DNA of 64,000 nt from Microbacterium testaceum. GTDB taxonomy: Bacteria > Actinomycetota > Actinomycetes > Actinomycetales > Microbacteriaceae. The notes beneath the pieces were generated by a model, which ran no database searches, was not told where the DNA came from, and saw nothing but the letters and a program-made list of their open reading frames with translations. The stretch is taken from the NCBI RefSeq assembly GCF_020781835.1, contig NZ_JAJGNJ010000002.1, positions 413,772 to 477,771 on the forward strand, written 5' to 3'. The position numbers and the translations under genes are program-made. Positions 1-8,144 of the stretch are shown piece after piece. The stretch's first letter is position 1; each line of letters begins with the position of its first letter.

Positions 1-18
1 GACCCCTCGCGTGTCCGC

Positions 19-393
19 GTGGCTCCCGTCGCCGTCGCCGCGGGGTTCCCAAGCCCGGCACAGGACTACTACGACGGCGACATCAACCTCACCGAACGGC
101 TCGTCGACGACCAAGACGCGACCTTCATCGTCCGAGTCTCCGGGCATTCCATGACCGACGCCGGCATCAGCAACGGCGACGAACTCCTCGTCGACCGCTC
201 CAAGACGCCACGTCACGGCGACATCGTCGTCGCGGTGCTCGACGGAGAGCTCACGGTGAAACGCCTCCGCGTCGAGCGCGCGGGCGTGGTCCTCGCGGCC
301 GAGAATGTGGACTACCCCGACATCACCGTGCCCGAACTTAGCGACCTTCAGATCTGGGGAGTCGCTACGTACTGCCTCCACCACCTGCGCTGA
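19..393 (+). CDS. umuD: UmuD-like S24 self-cleaving protease, possibly 5'-truncated by the window edge
   Basis: This is a LexA/UmuD-type S24 peptidase. In response to RecA filaments it cleaves itself and then serves as accessory subunit of DNA polymerase V. An Ala8-Gly9 cleavage site is visible near the N-terminus, followed by the Ser-Gly-His-Ser-Met motif with catalytic Ser44 and a Lys81 general base, in the normal UmuD spacing. The 124 residues are close to the usual UmuD length of about 140. The frame stays open to the first base of the window, so the true start could be upstream; the GTG at 19 is simply the first available start. The stop overlaps the umuC start (TGATG), which indicates translational coupling. 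It is probably LexA-controlled, but no LexA box is visible inside the window. Confidence 0.85.
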   Translation: MAPVAVAAGFPSPAQDYYDGDINLTERLVDDQDATFIVRVSGHSMTDAGISNGDELLVDRSKTPRHGDIVVAVLDGELTVKRLRVERAGVVLAAENVDYPDITVPELSDLQIWGVATYCLHHLR

Positions 394-1685
394 TGCTCGC
401 GCACGTTGACGTCAACAGCGCCTACGCCTCGTTCGAGCGCGTCTTCCGCCCCGACCTCGCCACGATCCCGCTGGTGGTCCTCAGCAACAATGACGGCATG
501 GTGGTCGCCGCCTCCCGCGATGCCAAGGCCATGGGCCTGGACCTCGGCGTGCCCTGGTTCAAACTGAAACCCCACGCCGAACGCCTCGGCATCCGCGCCG
601 TCAGCAGCAACTACGAGCTCTACGGCTCGATGTCCGCTCGCGTGATGAGCATCCTGTCCCGCTTCACCGCTGACCTCGACATCTACTCGATCGACGAAGC
701 ATGGCTCACCGTCCCCCCTGACATCGCCCGCGACCCCGCTGCGCTGAACGCCTGGGGGCGCGACATCCGCGACACCCTCCGCCGTCTTCTCGGCGTCCCC
801 GTCTGCGTGGGCATCGCCAACACGCGCACGCTCTCGAAACTCGCGAACAAGTGGGCCAAGAAAGCGGACAGCTTCGGCGGCGTCTGCGCATGGGACAACA
901 CCCCCCAGGGATGGCGCGATCAACTCATGCAGCGGCTCCCCGTGTCCGAGGTATGGGGGATCGCCTCCCGACTCGAAAAGCGCCTCGCCGGGATAGGCGT
1001 GCGCACCATCGCCGACCTCGCCGCCGCCGACCCCACGACCGTTCGGAAGAACACATCGGTCGTGACCATGCGGACAGCCCTCGAGCTGCGCGGCGTTGCC
1101 TGCATCATCCCGGAAGGCGACCGCACCGGCCGGAAGCAGCAGATCATCGTCAGCCGATCCTTCAGCCAGCGCATCACCACCGTCGCCGCCATGCGGCAGG
1201 TTCTCTCCATCTACGCACAACGAGCCGCCACTCGCCTCGTCAAGAACAACCAGGCCGCGAAACTCGTGACCGCGTTTGCTGCCGTGTCCCCATTCGCCGA
1301 CAACGAAGCTCCGGCGGGCCGGTCGCTGTTCCCACAGTCGCTCGCCCGATTACCGACGCCTACCGCCGACCCCGTGCAGATCACCAAGGCAGCGCACGCG
1401 CTTCTCCCGCAGCTCGCCGACGGCGTGAGGTACGCGAAAGCAGGGTTGATCCTCACTGATCTCCGCAAGGCCCACGAACACCAAACGCTGGACATGTTCC
1501 GGCACGCGCACGAGGAATCGAACATCGCCGAACTGATGAGCCGCATCCAATCCAAGACCGGAAGCGACACCCTCGGACTCGGCTACGCCGGCATCCGCCC
1601 CGGCCCGAACTGGACCATGAAACGCGAACTCATGACGAGACGCGCCACCACACACTGGGACGAACTCATCGAAGTCCGAGCGTGA
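393..1685 (+). CDS. umuC: UmuC, catalytic subunit of Y-family DNA polymerase V
   Basis: This is an error-prone Y-family translesion polymerase of 430 residues, the normal UmuC length. The N-terminus carries the metal-binding aspartate in [12 protein letters not shown]. The active-site SIDEAW motif is at about residues 99-104, and the conserved finger/palm segment [19 protein letters not shown] follows. The C-terminus has the DUF4113-like tail with the typical W-x-x-KRE and HWDEL pattern. Its ATG overlaps the umuD stop by one base, so the two genes form an operon. On a mobile element such a pair commonly raises UV tolerance and mutagenesis during transfer; that role is inferred from context. 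Confidence 0.95.
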   Translation: MLAHVDVNSAYASFERVFRPDLATIPLVVLSNNDGMVVAASRDAKAMGLDLGVPWFKLKPHAERLGIRAVSSNYELYGSMSARVMSILSRFTADLDIYSIDEAWLTVPPDIARDPAALNAWGRDIRDTLRRLLGVPVCVGIANTRTLSKLANKWAKKADSFGGVCAWDNTPQGWRDQLMQRLPVSEVWGIASRLEKRLAGIGVRTIADLAAADPTTVRKNTSVVTMRTALELRGVACIIPEGDRTGRKQQIIVSRSFSQRITTVAAMRQVLSIYAQRAATRLVKNNQAAKLVTAFAAVSPFADNEAPAGRSLFPQSLARLPTPTADPVQITKAAHALLPQLADGVRYAKAGLILTDLRKAHEHQTLDMFRHAHEESNIAELMSRIQSKTGSDTLGLGYAGIRPGPNWTMKRELMTRRATTHWDELIEVRA

Positions 1686-1712
1686 CCCAGCAGGCAACCG
1701 GGTTGACCATCG

Positions 1713-2582
1713 TTAGCTGAGGTAGGAGTCCACGAACAGAGAACCCCGAATCTCCCGAAGGCGATCGACGAGGCGAACGAGAGCACGCTTGTTCCACGTG
1801 GACAGCTGAATGTCCGCGGGTCCCAGCATCTCCAGCTTTCCGGTGCGCAAGCGGATCACTTCCCAGCCGGTAGCGCGCAGCGCCCGGTCTTTCCGCTGGT
1901 CGGCGGTCTCGCGCTTACCGACGTGTTCCAGACCGTGCCGGCCGATGCTGTCGTACTCGATGGCGACCCGGAACTCCTCCAACACAATGTCGGGCCAGAC
2001 CTCCAGGTGTTGAAAGAACGGACGAGCCACCCGCACAGCGTTCAGCCCTTCGGCGAGCGCGAGAGCACCGAAGATGTCAGCGCGCATCGCGGCTTCAACA
2101 GCGGACGCCGGCTGCGGTGCGCACCCGCTCACGAAGGCCGTGCCGGTCGGGGCATCCGGCGTCTTCTCGCAGATCACAGTTCGCGCCTTTGGCTTTCGTG
2201 CGCGCAGCGTTACCCCCACGGGCGGCGACGGTGCGGTGACGGAGTCGCGCATCGGCATCGCGATGGCGCGGCGCGGGTTAGCGAGCTCGGAACACTCGGG
2301 GCACCACGCGCTTCTTCGTCGTTCCCGCCCCGGACGTGACCGCTGCTCGTCTGGGGTTGCCGCGAAGCGATGCCCCCGCTCCTCGCACACCCACAACAGG
2401 TAAACGTCGGCCGCGGGTGGAATCTGGCTCAGCGTGATACCCGCGTTCAGATCGGGATGAAACTGCCGGCGTAGTGCCGGATACGCCGCCCACGAATCGC
2501 TATAGGTGCCCGGCGCATACGGGACGGCTGCGCCTTTCGACCACTGGCGGCGGGCCCACCACGCCTCAATTCGCTCCGGCAT
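1713..2582 (-). CDS. Zinc-ribbon plus Vsr/DUF559-like nuclease domain protein
   Basis: This 289-residue protein has two recognisable parts. The N-terminal half has a treble-clef zinc-ribbon pattern: W-x-C-x-x-x-GH-x-F, then a proline-rich linker, then C-P-x-C. The C-terminal third (about residues 195-260) has a hydrophobic core, an AIEYDSIGRH segment and later ALRATGWEVIRLR. That layout is seen in very-short-patch-repair-like and DUF559 endonuclease folds, where the Asp and the preceding Glu coordinate metal. The role is inferred to be nucleolytic repair or defence. The gene stands alone in opposite orientation to umuDC and separate from the ligase, and its exact substrate cannot be read from the sequence. 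Confidence 0.6.
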   Translation of the reverse strand: MPERIEAWWARRQWSKGAAVPYAPGTYSDSWAAYPALRRQFHPDLNAGITLSQIPPAADVYLLWVCEERGHRFAATPDEQRSRPGRERRRSAWCPECSELANPRRAIAMPMRDSVTAPSPPVGVTLRARKPKARTVICEKTPDAPTGTAFVSGCAPQPASAVEAAMRADIFGALALAEGLNAVRVARPFFQHLEVWPDIVLEEFRVAIEYDSIGRHGLEHVGKRETADQRKDRALRATGWEVIRLRTGKLEMLGPADIQLSTWNKRALVRLVDRLREIRGSLFVDSYLS

Positions 2583-2740
2583 GGCGAGAGGGTACGACGC
2601 AGCTGCGACATCGCCCGAACGCGAGACGCGCCGGCTAGAGCTGACGTCCGAGTCCCGAGAGCTACCTTCGGGTGTTCCGGCCAGCGCGGAGACAACGGTT
2701 GCGTCCTGGACCCAACCTCCGTGCGATGCTTCAGCCCGGC

Positions 2741-3733
2741 TCAGCCGGTCACTTCCTCGATCGGCAGTTCTGGGCGCGCGCGAAGATACCTAAGCGCGTG
2801 CCGAAACGAGTAGCCCGATCGTGCCACGTCAGAGGAGACCTCCACAACGATGGGCTCCACGCGAGTGATGTCGATCAGGTCGCGCCCACTGCTGTTGAAC
2901 CGGTCGAGCGCCCCAGGCTTGATCCGTTCCGGCCATGGGTGCCCCCTCGCCGGCGGGCGCATCAAGCGTCCGAGGGCGCGTGAGGCGGCTACCCGCAGCG
3001 GTGTTGATCGACCGACGATGCGGAGCTCGCCATCGATGAACAGCCCGAGCACGAGTGCCTCGGGTTGCGAGCGGGCGCCGATCACTGCTGCGCACACGGC
3101 ATCAAGCGTGTCGCGGTGTTTTACCTTCACCCATTGCCGTTCGCCGCCGCGATATGGTTGGGCGGCGCCCTTGGCGACGACGCCTTCGACGCCCGCCGCT
3201 GTCATCGTTTCCAACCATCCGGCAGCCTCCGCGGTGTCCGTCGTTGCTGGCGACAGTGCCAACGGCGGCACCCAGGAAGCCGCTAGCTCCGACAGCAAGG
3301 CTCTCCTGTCGCGCAGCGCGAGCGCCCGCGCGTCACGACCGGCGACGGCCAAAATGTCGAACGCCGCGAAAGATGCGGGCGAATCCCGTGCCAGGCGCGC
3401 GAGCGCGCCAGTGTTCGTGGTCAGCCGGCGCTGCAGATCGTCGAAGCTCAGCCGCCCGGCACGCCAGATCACGGCCTCCCCGTCCACGACGACGTCCGGC
3501 GGCAACTGGTCAGCGGCGGCTGAGATGAGCTCAGGGAAGTGGCGGGTGAGGTCTTTTCCTTGCCGGGACCACATCGAAACCTGATCGCCGTCACGAACGA
3601 TGAGGGTCCGGAACCCATCCCATTTGGGTTCGTAGAATGTGCCGCCCGGCATTCCGTTCTCGGAGGGGAGGCCGCTCATCGGTCGAGCCAACGCCACGCT
3701 CAAGGGCGGGCGTAGCTCGACCGGGAGCGCCAC
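2741..3733 (-). CDS. ATP-dependent DNA ligase (LigC/LigD ligase-domain type)
   Basis: The protein is predicted to seal DNA nicks using ATP through a lysyl-AMP intermediate. Its 330 residues cover an adenylation domain and an OB-fold, as in stand-alone LigC or the ligase module of LigD. The nucleotidyl-transfer motif EPKWDGFR places the adenylated lysine at Lys37. The downstream DGEAV and FAAFDIL segments correspond to motifs III and IIIa, EGVVAK to motif IV, and WVKVKH to motif V. No Ku, polymerase or phosphoesterase domain is adjacent, so this is a free ligase. It lies two bases downstream of the DUF2188 gene on the same strand and is probably co-transcribed with it. It fits the repair cargo around umuDC. 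Confidence 0.9.
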   Translation of the reverse strand: MALPVELRPPLSVALARPMSGLPSENGMPGGTFYEPKWDGFRTLIVRDGDQVSMWSRQGKDLTRHFPELISAAADQLPPDVVVDGEAVIWRAGRLSFDDLQRRLTTNTGALARLARDSPASFAAFDILAVAGRDARALALRDRRALLSELAASWVPPLALSPATTDTAEAAGWLETMTAAGVEGVVAKGAAQPYRGGERQWVKVKHRDTLDAVCAAVIGARSQPEALVLGLFIDGELRIVGRSTPLRVAASRALGRLMRPPARGHPWPERIKPGALDRFNSSGRDLIDITRVEPIVVEVSSDVARSGYSFRHALRYLRARPELPIEEVTG

Positions 3734-3735
3734 GA

Positions 3736-3960
3736 TCAGCCTTTGACGTTGCGCGGGTCGTTCCCATAGGAATTCCGCTCACCGATCTGACCGTTCTCGT
3801 TCCTAATGATGTGCTCGCGATGAGCGCGGCGTGCCTGATCGCGACCCGCCTCGACCGCTTCGGCCTTGGTCGGGAACGGGCCAGTCGTTCCTTTCTCGCC
3901 TTCGACGCGGTTGTGCCACGCGCCGTCCTGGTGGAACGTCTCGATGTCTCCTGAGGGCAT
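3736..3960 (-). CDS. DUF2188 family small protein
   Basis: This 74-residue protein matches the DUF2188 layout. It has an N-terminal W-x-N-R-V-E-G strand, a TKAEAVEAGRDQAR helix and a C-terminal pattern of NENGQIGERNSYGNDP. The family has no assigned biochemical activity and is often found beside DNA-repair or stress genes. The ORF ends two bases before the ligase start on the same strand, which suggests a two-gene operon. A purine-rich GGGAGACGG stretch lies just upstream of the ATG and can serve as ribosome binding site. Confidence 0.8.
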   Translation of the reverse strand: MPSGDIETFHQDGAWHNRVEGEKGTTGPFPTKAEAVEAGRDQARRAHREHIIRNENGQIGERNSYGNDPRNVKG

Positions 3961-4519
3961 TACCGTCTCCCTTATTCATTGGTGCGGTCTTGTCTAGCCG
4001 TCAGTCGGGGAGGAGCCGCCGGGGTTGCAGTGCGCCGCGCACGCATGGCAGCCGCTTCACGAGCGACCTCGAGCGAATCCTCGCGGCCGACCGAGAATTG
4101 CAGACAGCGCCGCTTCGCGAACGTGCCCGTGCGAACTGAGCCCCAGTCGGGGGCGGGTGGAATTCCGGTGGTGGGGGTGGGAGCAGCTCCAGTTGCGCCC
4201 TGCGGCGCTTGCCGGTGGGTGACCAATCGGCCTACCGCATCCACGGCCTACCGGGCTGAGGCGTTCGGCGAGCGCCTGATCGGTCAGGGTAGTTCGCTTT
4301 GACCCCTCCGTGCCGGCCTTTCGCGGCATATCCTCCCTCGCTGCGCTCGGTCCGGTATTCCACGAGCCGGCACTGCGCGGTCTGCGCTCACTTCATGGCG
4401 GGGTATCAGGCAGTGGGTACCCGTGGTGATAGCCGGTTCCACGTAGGAGAACGTTCCGGACGCAGTCGAAAGCGGGTGGGAGTACTCTGACTCCCACCCG
4501 CTTCTGACGTGATGGTTGG
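3961..4519. other. Intergenic region of about 560 bp, possible decayed small ORF
   Basis: No convincing gene is visible here. Overlapping short frames exist on both strands. The most protein-like segment is on the minus strand: a plausible N-terminus starting near 4329 (MPRKAGTEGSKRTTLTDQAL) in one frame and a C-terminal-like stretch (CLQFSVGREDSLEVAREAAA) in another frame around 4050-4110. This could be a frameshifted remnant, but that is weak. The right end holds the terminator for the conjugation operon (see 4470-4503). Confidence 0.4.
4470..4503 (-). terminator. Perfect hairpin terminator after ssb
   Basis: A 14-bp perfect inverted repeat (AAGCGGGTGGGAGT paired with ACTCCCACCCGCTT) encloses a 6-nt loop. 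It lies 17 bases beyond the ssb stop codon, at the end of the long leftward conjugation operon, where an intrinsic terminator is expected. No long T-run follows, which is common for terminators in high-GC actinobacteria. Confidence 0.8.
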
Positions 4520-4966
4520 TTAGCGAGTGATTCCTGCGCCGGCGTACGAGGCCGGTGTGGCTGACGGCCCCGGAGCGTGTGCTGCGGGGCCTTCAGCTAT
4601 TGGGGTGCGCTCGACGGACACGGTGGCGAACTTCAGGGAGGCGCCGACGTTGTCGGCGATGACGTCGCGGGTTTCGCGGGTCTGGCCGGATTCCTTGTCG
4701 ACGTAGCTGCCGAACCGGAGGTCGCCGGCGACGACAACGGAGTCGCCCTTATGCAGAGAGTCGGCGACGTGGCGGGCCTGCTTGTCGAAGACGACGACGC
4801 GGTGGAACACGGTGCCGGCGTCCTCCCACAGGTTGGTCCGCTGATTCAGGCGACGGTCGTTGATGGCGACGGTGAAGCGGGCGTACTCATTGCCGCTTTC
4901 GCCGGTCCCGTGTTCGGGGTCGCCGGTGAGGTTGCCCTCGAGGGTGACCGGGATTCTGGTGGTCAT
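4520..4966 (-). CDS. ssb: Single-stranded DNA-binding protein
   Basis: This is an OB-fold single-stranded DNA-binding protein of 148 residues, probably protecting the transferred strand during conjugation or replication of the element. The start MTTRIPVTLEGNLTGDPE, the ARFTVAIND strand, the W-x-D-x-G-T-V-F-H-R-V-V-V-F core and KGDSVVVAGDLRF are typical of SSB. The ATG at 4966 was chosen because an AAAGAGGA ribosome binding site precedes it and it overlaps the upstream stop as ATGA. The longer open frame upstream is low-complexity shadow. The C-terminus ends in YAGAGITR and lacks the acidic D-D-x-P-F tip that chromosomal SSBs use to recruit partners. Confidence 0.92.
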   Translation of the reverse strand: MTTRIPVTLEGNLTGDPEHGTGESGNEYARFTVAINDRRLNQRTNLWEDAGTVFHRVVVFDKQARHVADSLHKGDSVVVAGDLRFGSYVDKESGQTRETRDVIADNVGASLKFATVSVERTPIAEGPAAHAPGPSATPASYAGAGITR

Positions 4967-5490
4967 GGTGCGTCCTCTTTCTTTGGGTTGTGAGCGCCCG
5001 GGTGGGTGCTCGGGTGGGCGTGGGCCTGGGTGGTCCACGCGGTCCATGCGGTCTCGTCGGTGACGTCGTGCCAGTTGCGGGGTTTGGGCGGGCGGTGTCC
5101 GGTGTTGCAGCCGCCGCCATAGGCGCGGGTGAGGCGGGGCATCGCGATGGCGAGGCGTTCGTGCCAGCTGAGCGGCCCGAATCCGGTGTCGGACGGGTCG
5201 AACGCGGCGACGTGCGCGGTGTGCAAGGCGGAGAGTTCTTCGACGAGGACGTCGTGTTGCCACCAGCAGGCCGGGACGGTGGAGATGGGCACGTTGTACC
5301 GCGTGGTGAACCATTCGACCCAATCCCGCAGCGCCTCCCACGTCGCGGGAGCGTCTTCGTCGGGGAGGGTGCGCCAGTTGATGGTGCCGCCGCCGATGAG
5401 CGCCGAGCTTCCGTGGCGGTCGGCGGGGTCGAAGCTTGCTGCTTCGAGGAGGAGTTGTTCGACTTCGGGGTCGTAGTCGCGTTCGGTCAT
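4963..5490 (-). CDS. DUF4913-like hypothetical protein of the conjugation operon
   Basis: This 175-residue soluble protein starts MTERDYDPEVEQLLLEA. The ATG at 5490 was chosen because it overlaps the upstream stop (ATGA); the upstream extension of the frame is Pro/Arg-rich shadow sequence. The central part, with DWVEWFTTRYNV followed by CWWQHDVLVEELSALHTAH and LSWHERL, resembles the DUF4913 pattern found in actinobacterial conjugative elements (W-rich region, CW-x-x-H, then a helix that includes EEL-x-AL). The function is unknown. It is translationally coupled to ssb downstream and to the HNH-like gene upstream, so it belongs to the same transfer operon. Confidence 0.65.
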   Translation of the reverse strand: MTERDYDPEVEQLLLEAASFDPADRHGSSALIGGGTINWRTLPDEDAPATWEALRDWVEWFTTRYNVPISTVPACWWQHDVLVEELSALHTAHVAAFDPSDTGFGPLSWHERLAIAMPRLTRAYGGGCNTGHRPPKPRNWHDVTDETAWTAWTTQAHAHPSTHPGAHNPKKEDAP

Positions 5491-5876
5491 GGTGCCGATG
5501 TCTCTCGGGTGAGGGTCGCCCGGAGGCGTTGGAGAGCGATTCGGGAGGCGTCGCGGTGGGTGCGGGAGCGGGCGAGGATCCGGTCGCGGTCGATGAGGCG
5601 GTGGAGGAGCTCGTGGCAGAACGGATGCAGCGCGGTGAGGTCGTCGTGTTTTTCGGTGGCGAGCCACCGGCCGTCGAGGACACGGACGCCTCGATAGGTG
5701 AGGTGGTGCAGTTCGAGGGTGCGGCGGGTGCCGGGCCGGTCGCAGGCCGCGCAGGTGAGCGGGTGGCGGCGCTCCTGAGTGCGGAACCACTTGTCGCGGC
5801 GGGCGAACCAGACAGGGGAGCGGAGGTAACCCGTGCGGTAGCTGTTGCGGACGGCGCCGCGGCGGGCGTTACTCAT
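5487..5876 (-). CDS. HNH endonuclease-like zinc-finger protein
   Basis: This 129-residue protein is predicted to have an HNH-like fold. It has CAACDRPG as the first zinc pair, LELHHLTYRGV as the first catalytic histidine strand, DDLTALHPFCHELLH as the second metal-binding segment, and a basic C-terminal helix. The ATG at 5876 was chosen because it sits eight bases inside the coupling-protein gene, as expected in this tightly packed operon. The 34 residues that could be added upstream are Pro/Arg-rich noise. Nuclease activity is inferred from the fold. A role in DNA processing during transfer is possible but not shown by the sequence. Confidence 0.7.
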   Translation of the reverse strand: MSNARRGAVRNSYRTGYLRSPVWFARRDKWFRTQERRHPLTCAACDRPGTRRTLELHHLTYRGVRVLDGRWLATEKHDDLTALHPFCHELLHRLIDRDRILARSRTHRDASRIALQRLRATLTRETSAP

Positions 5877-7662
5877 CGGGCACCGCCTCCGGTGCGCGGC
5901 GGGCCGCGAATGTGGCGATCTGTTCACGCTCGGCATCCTGCTTGCCGGCGCGGATCGCGGCGGCGTCGGCGCGGGCATCCCACCCGTCGAGGTTCAGGAG
6001 CACGCCGCGCCGGTTGCGGTAGGCAAGCAGCCCGGTGGTGGGCGGCATCCGCCGGATCTCGTCGACCGTCATCAGCGGTTGCCGCTCGATGTGCTCGCTC
6101 GTGTTCCGGCCTGCCTGCCGGGTGGACCAGGACTGCTGAGTGCGGCGAGTAACCCGATTGCCGAGGAGAGCCTCGATATCGCGGAGGTGCGCGACATGCG
6201 AGGCGCCGCCGAGGAGGACCTTCGCGGTCGCGGCGGCCCAGATGGTGTCGGCTTCGGCGCGCGACCAGGAGGTCTCGGCTTGGGAGAGGGCTTGGAGGAC
6301 GACGAAGGTGCAGATGCCGCGGCCGCCACCGTCGGCCATGGTGCGGGGGAGGTTTCCCCAGCGGAACATGTTCGCGATCTCGTCGAGGATCAGCCCGAGC
6401 GGGAGCCGGAGCCGAGATCCGGGGGAGGCGAGCGCGCGGGTGCGGGCGACATCGACGACGTCGTCGAGGAGCGCGCCGAGGAACCCGCCCATCGCGGACG
6501 CGCCGGACGCGGACCCGACCAGGTACAGCGTGTTCTCTCCGTCAAGAAACTGTCGCGGGTCGAAGGCACGGTCGGCGGCGGTGGGGCTGAGGGCCGCGCG
6601 GATCTGGGGGACGGCGAGCGGGGCGACGGCCCCCTGGACACCGAACCAAATCGAGGAGACGAGTTTCTCATCTCCCGCGATGACGGCTTCGAGGCTGTCG
6701 CCCCAGCCGGGGACGCCGTCGGCGCGGAGGATGTCGACGGCGGAGCGGGCGAGGACGGGGCTGGAGCCCCAGTCGTAAAGGTCGTCGATGCTGCGACCGC
6801 CGACGGCGGCGGCGTGCAGGAGCCGGCCGAGGACGACGGAGGAGGCTTGCGCCCATTCGCCGTTGCTGGAGGAAGCGCCGAGCGCGGTTCCGGTGATGAT
6901 CGCGTCACCGCGCTGCATCGCGATCAGCGGGTCGGCGCACCCGGTGATCGGTGAGATCCGCAGGGGCTGGGCGATGCCGGTGAGGCCTTGCGGGTCGAAC
7001 ACGTGCACGTCACCGCGCTGGGCGCGCATCCGCATGGTGGCGGTGAGGTTGTCGTTGGTGGTGGAGGTGGTCACGAGCGGCCCGGACCAGTCCAGGATTG
7101 CGGAAATCAGCACCCGGTAGCCCTTGCCGGAGCGCGGCGGGCCTTCGAGGGCGACGGAGTCTTCAATGGAGACGTACACGTCGCGGCCGCGGGAGCGGCC
7201 GATCCGCCACCCGACGTCGGTGGGTGTCGGCCGGTCCAGGTCGGGCCGGAGGTGCCTGGCGCGGGCGAGCACGGCGCGTGCGGAGAGGTGTGCGCCGATC
7301 TCGCTGCGGGAGGCGAACCCGGGGCGGGAGCGGAGGTCGGAGATGAAGTGCCCGTCGGACTGGAGATAGCGGGCGTACGCGACCGCGCCGGCGACACCCG
7401 CGGCGACGGCAAGGAGGAGGAGCGCCGCGTCGATGAGACGGATACCGAGGATGGGGACCTCGCATCCCGTGGGGGTGATGTAGGCGGCGGGGTCGCCGGC
7501 GACGGCGAGCCAGAGCCCGCTGATCGGGCTGGTCGCCGTCGGGGTGGTGCCGCAGACCACGGTGGTGGCGGCGTCGGCGACGACGTTGAACAGCATTGCC
7601 AGGATGATCGCGGCGGCGAGAACGCCGGGCAGGATGACGGAGCTGGCTCGGTCGCGCATCAC
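5869..7662 (-). CDS. VirD4/TraG-like type IV coupling protein
   Basis: This is a membrane-anchored hexameric ATPase predicted to deliver DNA or relaxosome to the type IV secretion channel. Two N-terminal membrane segments (about residues 9-30 and 72-97) precede a large cytoplasmic domain. Walker A is GPPRSGKG at about 174-181 and Walker B is LPLGLILDEIANM in the C-terminal half. The motifs QALSQAE and ATAKVLLGGA match the TraG/TcpA nucleotide-binding core. The length of 597 residues is usual for the actinobacterial type. The GTG start at 7662 overlaps the upstream stop as GTGA and is directly followed by an ATG. The gene is embedded in the transfer operon. Confidence 0.88.
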   Translation of the reverse strand: MMRDRASSVILPGVLAAAIILAMLFNVVADAATTVVCGTTPTATSPISGLWLAVAGDPAAYITPTGCEVPILGIRLIDAALLLLAVAAGVAGAVAYARYLQSDGHFISDLRSRPGFASRSEIGAHLSARAVLARARHLRPDLDRPTPTDVGWRIGRSRGRDVYVSIEDSVALEGPPRSGKGYRVLISAILDWSGPLVTTSTTNDNLTATMRMRAQRGDVHVFDPQGLTGIAQPLRISPITGCADPLIAMQRGDAIITGTALGASSSNGEWAQASSVVLGRLLHAAAVGGRSIDDLYDWGSSPVLARSAVDILRADGVPGWGDSLEAVIAGDEKLVSSIWFGVQGAVAPLAVPQIRAALSPTAADRAFDPRQFLDGENTLYLVGSASGASAMGGFLGALLDDVVDVARTRALASPGSRLRLPLGLILDEIANMFRWGNLPRTMADGGGRGICTFVVLQALSQAETSWSRAEADTIWAAATAKVLLGGASHVAHLRDIEALLGNRVTRRTQQSWSTRQAGRNTSEHIERQPLMTVDEIRRMPPTTGLLAYRNRRGVLLNLDGWDARADAAAIRAGKQDAEREQIATFAARRAPEAVPDE

Positions 7663-8138
7663 CAGTCCTCCTCCTGCGGCTGGAACCGTGCGGCCGCCGA
7701 CCGGATCCGGAACGCCTCACCGGTGGCCCGTATCGCCTCCGTGCGCGCCGTCCGCCTGCGGCGGAGCGCCACGGCACCCGCGACCAGCGGGCCAGCGGCG
7801 GCCGCGACCAGGATGCTGTCGCCCACCAGGCCCGGGACAACAGCGGTCGACGGGAAGCCCTCGCGTGCGGCGGCAAGGAGGAGCCAGGGCAGCAGGACGG
7901 CGGCGCCGGCCACCCCGCCGACCGTGCATCCGACCATGCCGTGCACCCATAGCGGGACCAGGCGGTGCGCGGGCGTAATGCCGAGTTCCAGATCTCGCAG
8001 CATCGTCACGCGGCGGGTCCGCATCCGCCGGACGGCCCAATTCACGGCGAGCCCGATGGCGAGTCCGGTCAACGCCGCGATTACGGCGGGTGCCCACGCG
8101 TCGAGGTGGGTGAGGGCGGTGGCGAGGGTGGTGTCCAT
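7659..8138 (-). CDS. Small membrane protein of the conjugation operon
   Basis: This 159-residue protein of unknown function has an N-terminal membrane helix (about residues 15-35) followed by RRMRTRR. One or two further hydrophobic segments (about 65-90 and 105-124) precede a basic C-terminus, RRRRTARTEAIRATG. It sits between the ParA-like and coupling-protein genes, with a GTGA overlap on its downstream side. Its position suggests a channel accessory or coupling-protein partner, but that is inference from context only. Confidence 0.6.
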   Translation of the reverse strand: MDTTLATALTHLDAWAPAVIAALTGLAIGLAVNWAVRRMRTRRVTMLRDLELGITPAHRLVPLWVHGMVGCTVGGVAGAAVLLPWLLLAAAREGFPSTAVVPGLVGDSILVAAAAGPLVAGAVALRRRRTARTEAIRATGEAFRIRSAAARFQPQEEDW

Positions 8139-8144
8139 GGGAGG

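Noticed and set aside
348..1220. Long minus-strand ORF of 290 codons over umuC
   Set aside because: It is a shadow of umuC, which has clear family motifs. The antisense product is Gly/Asp-rich with no domain.
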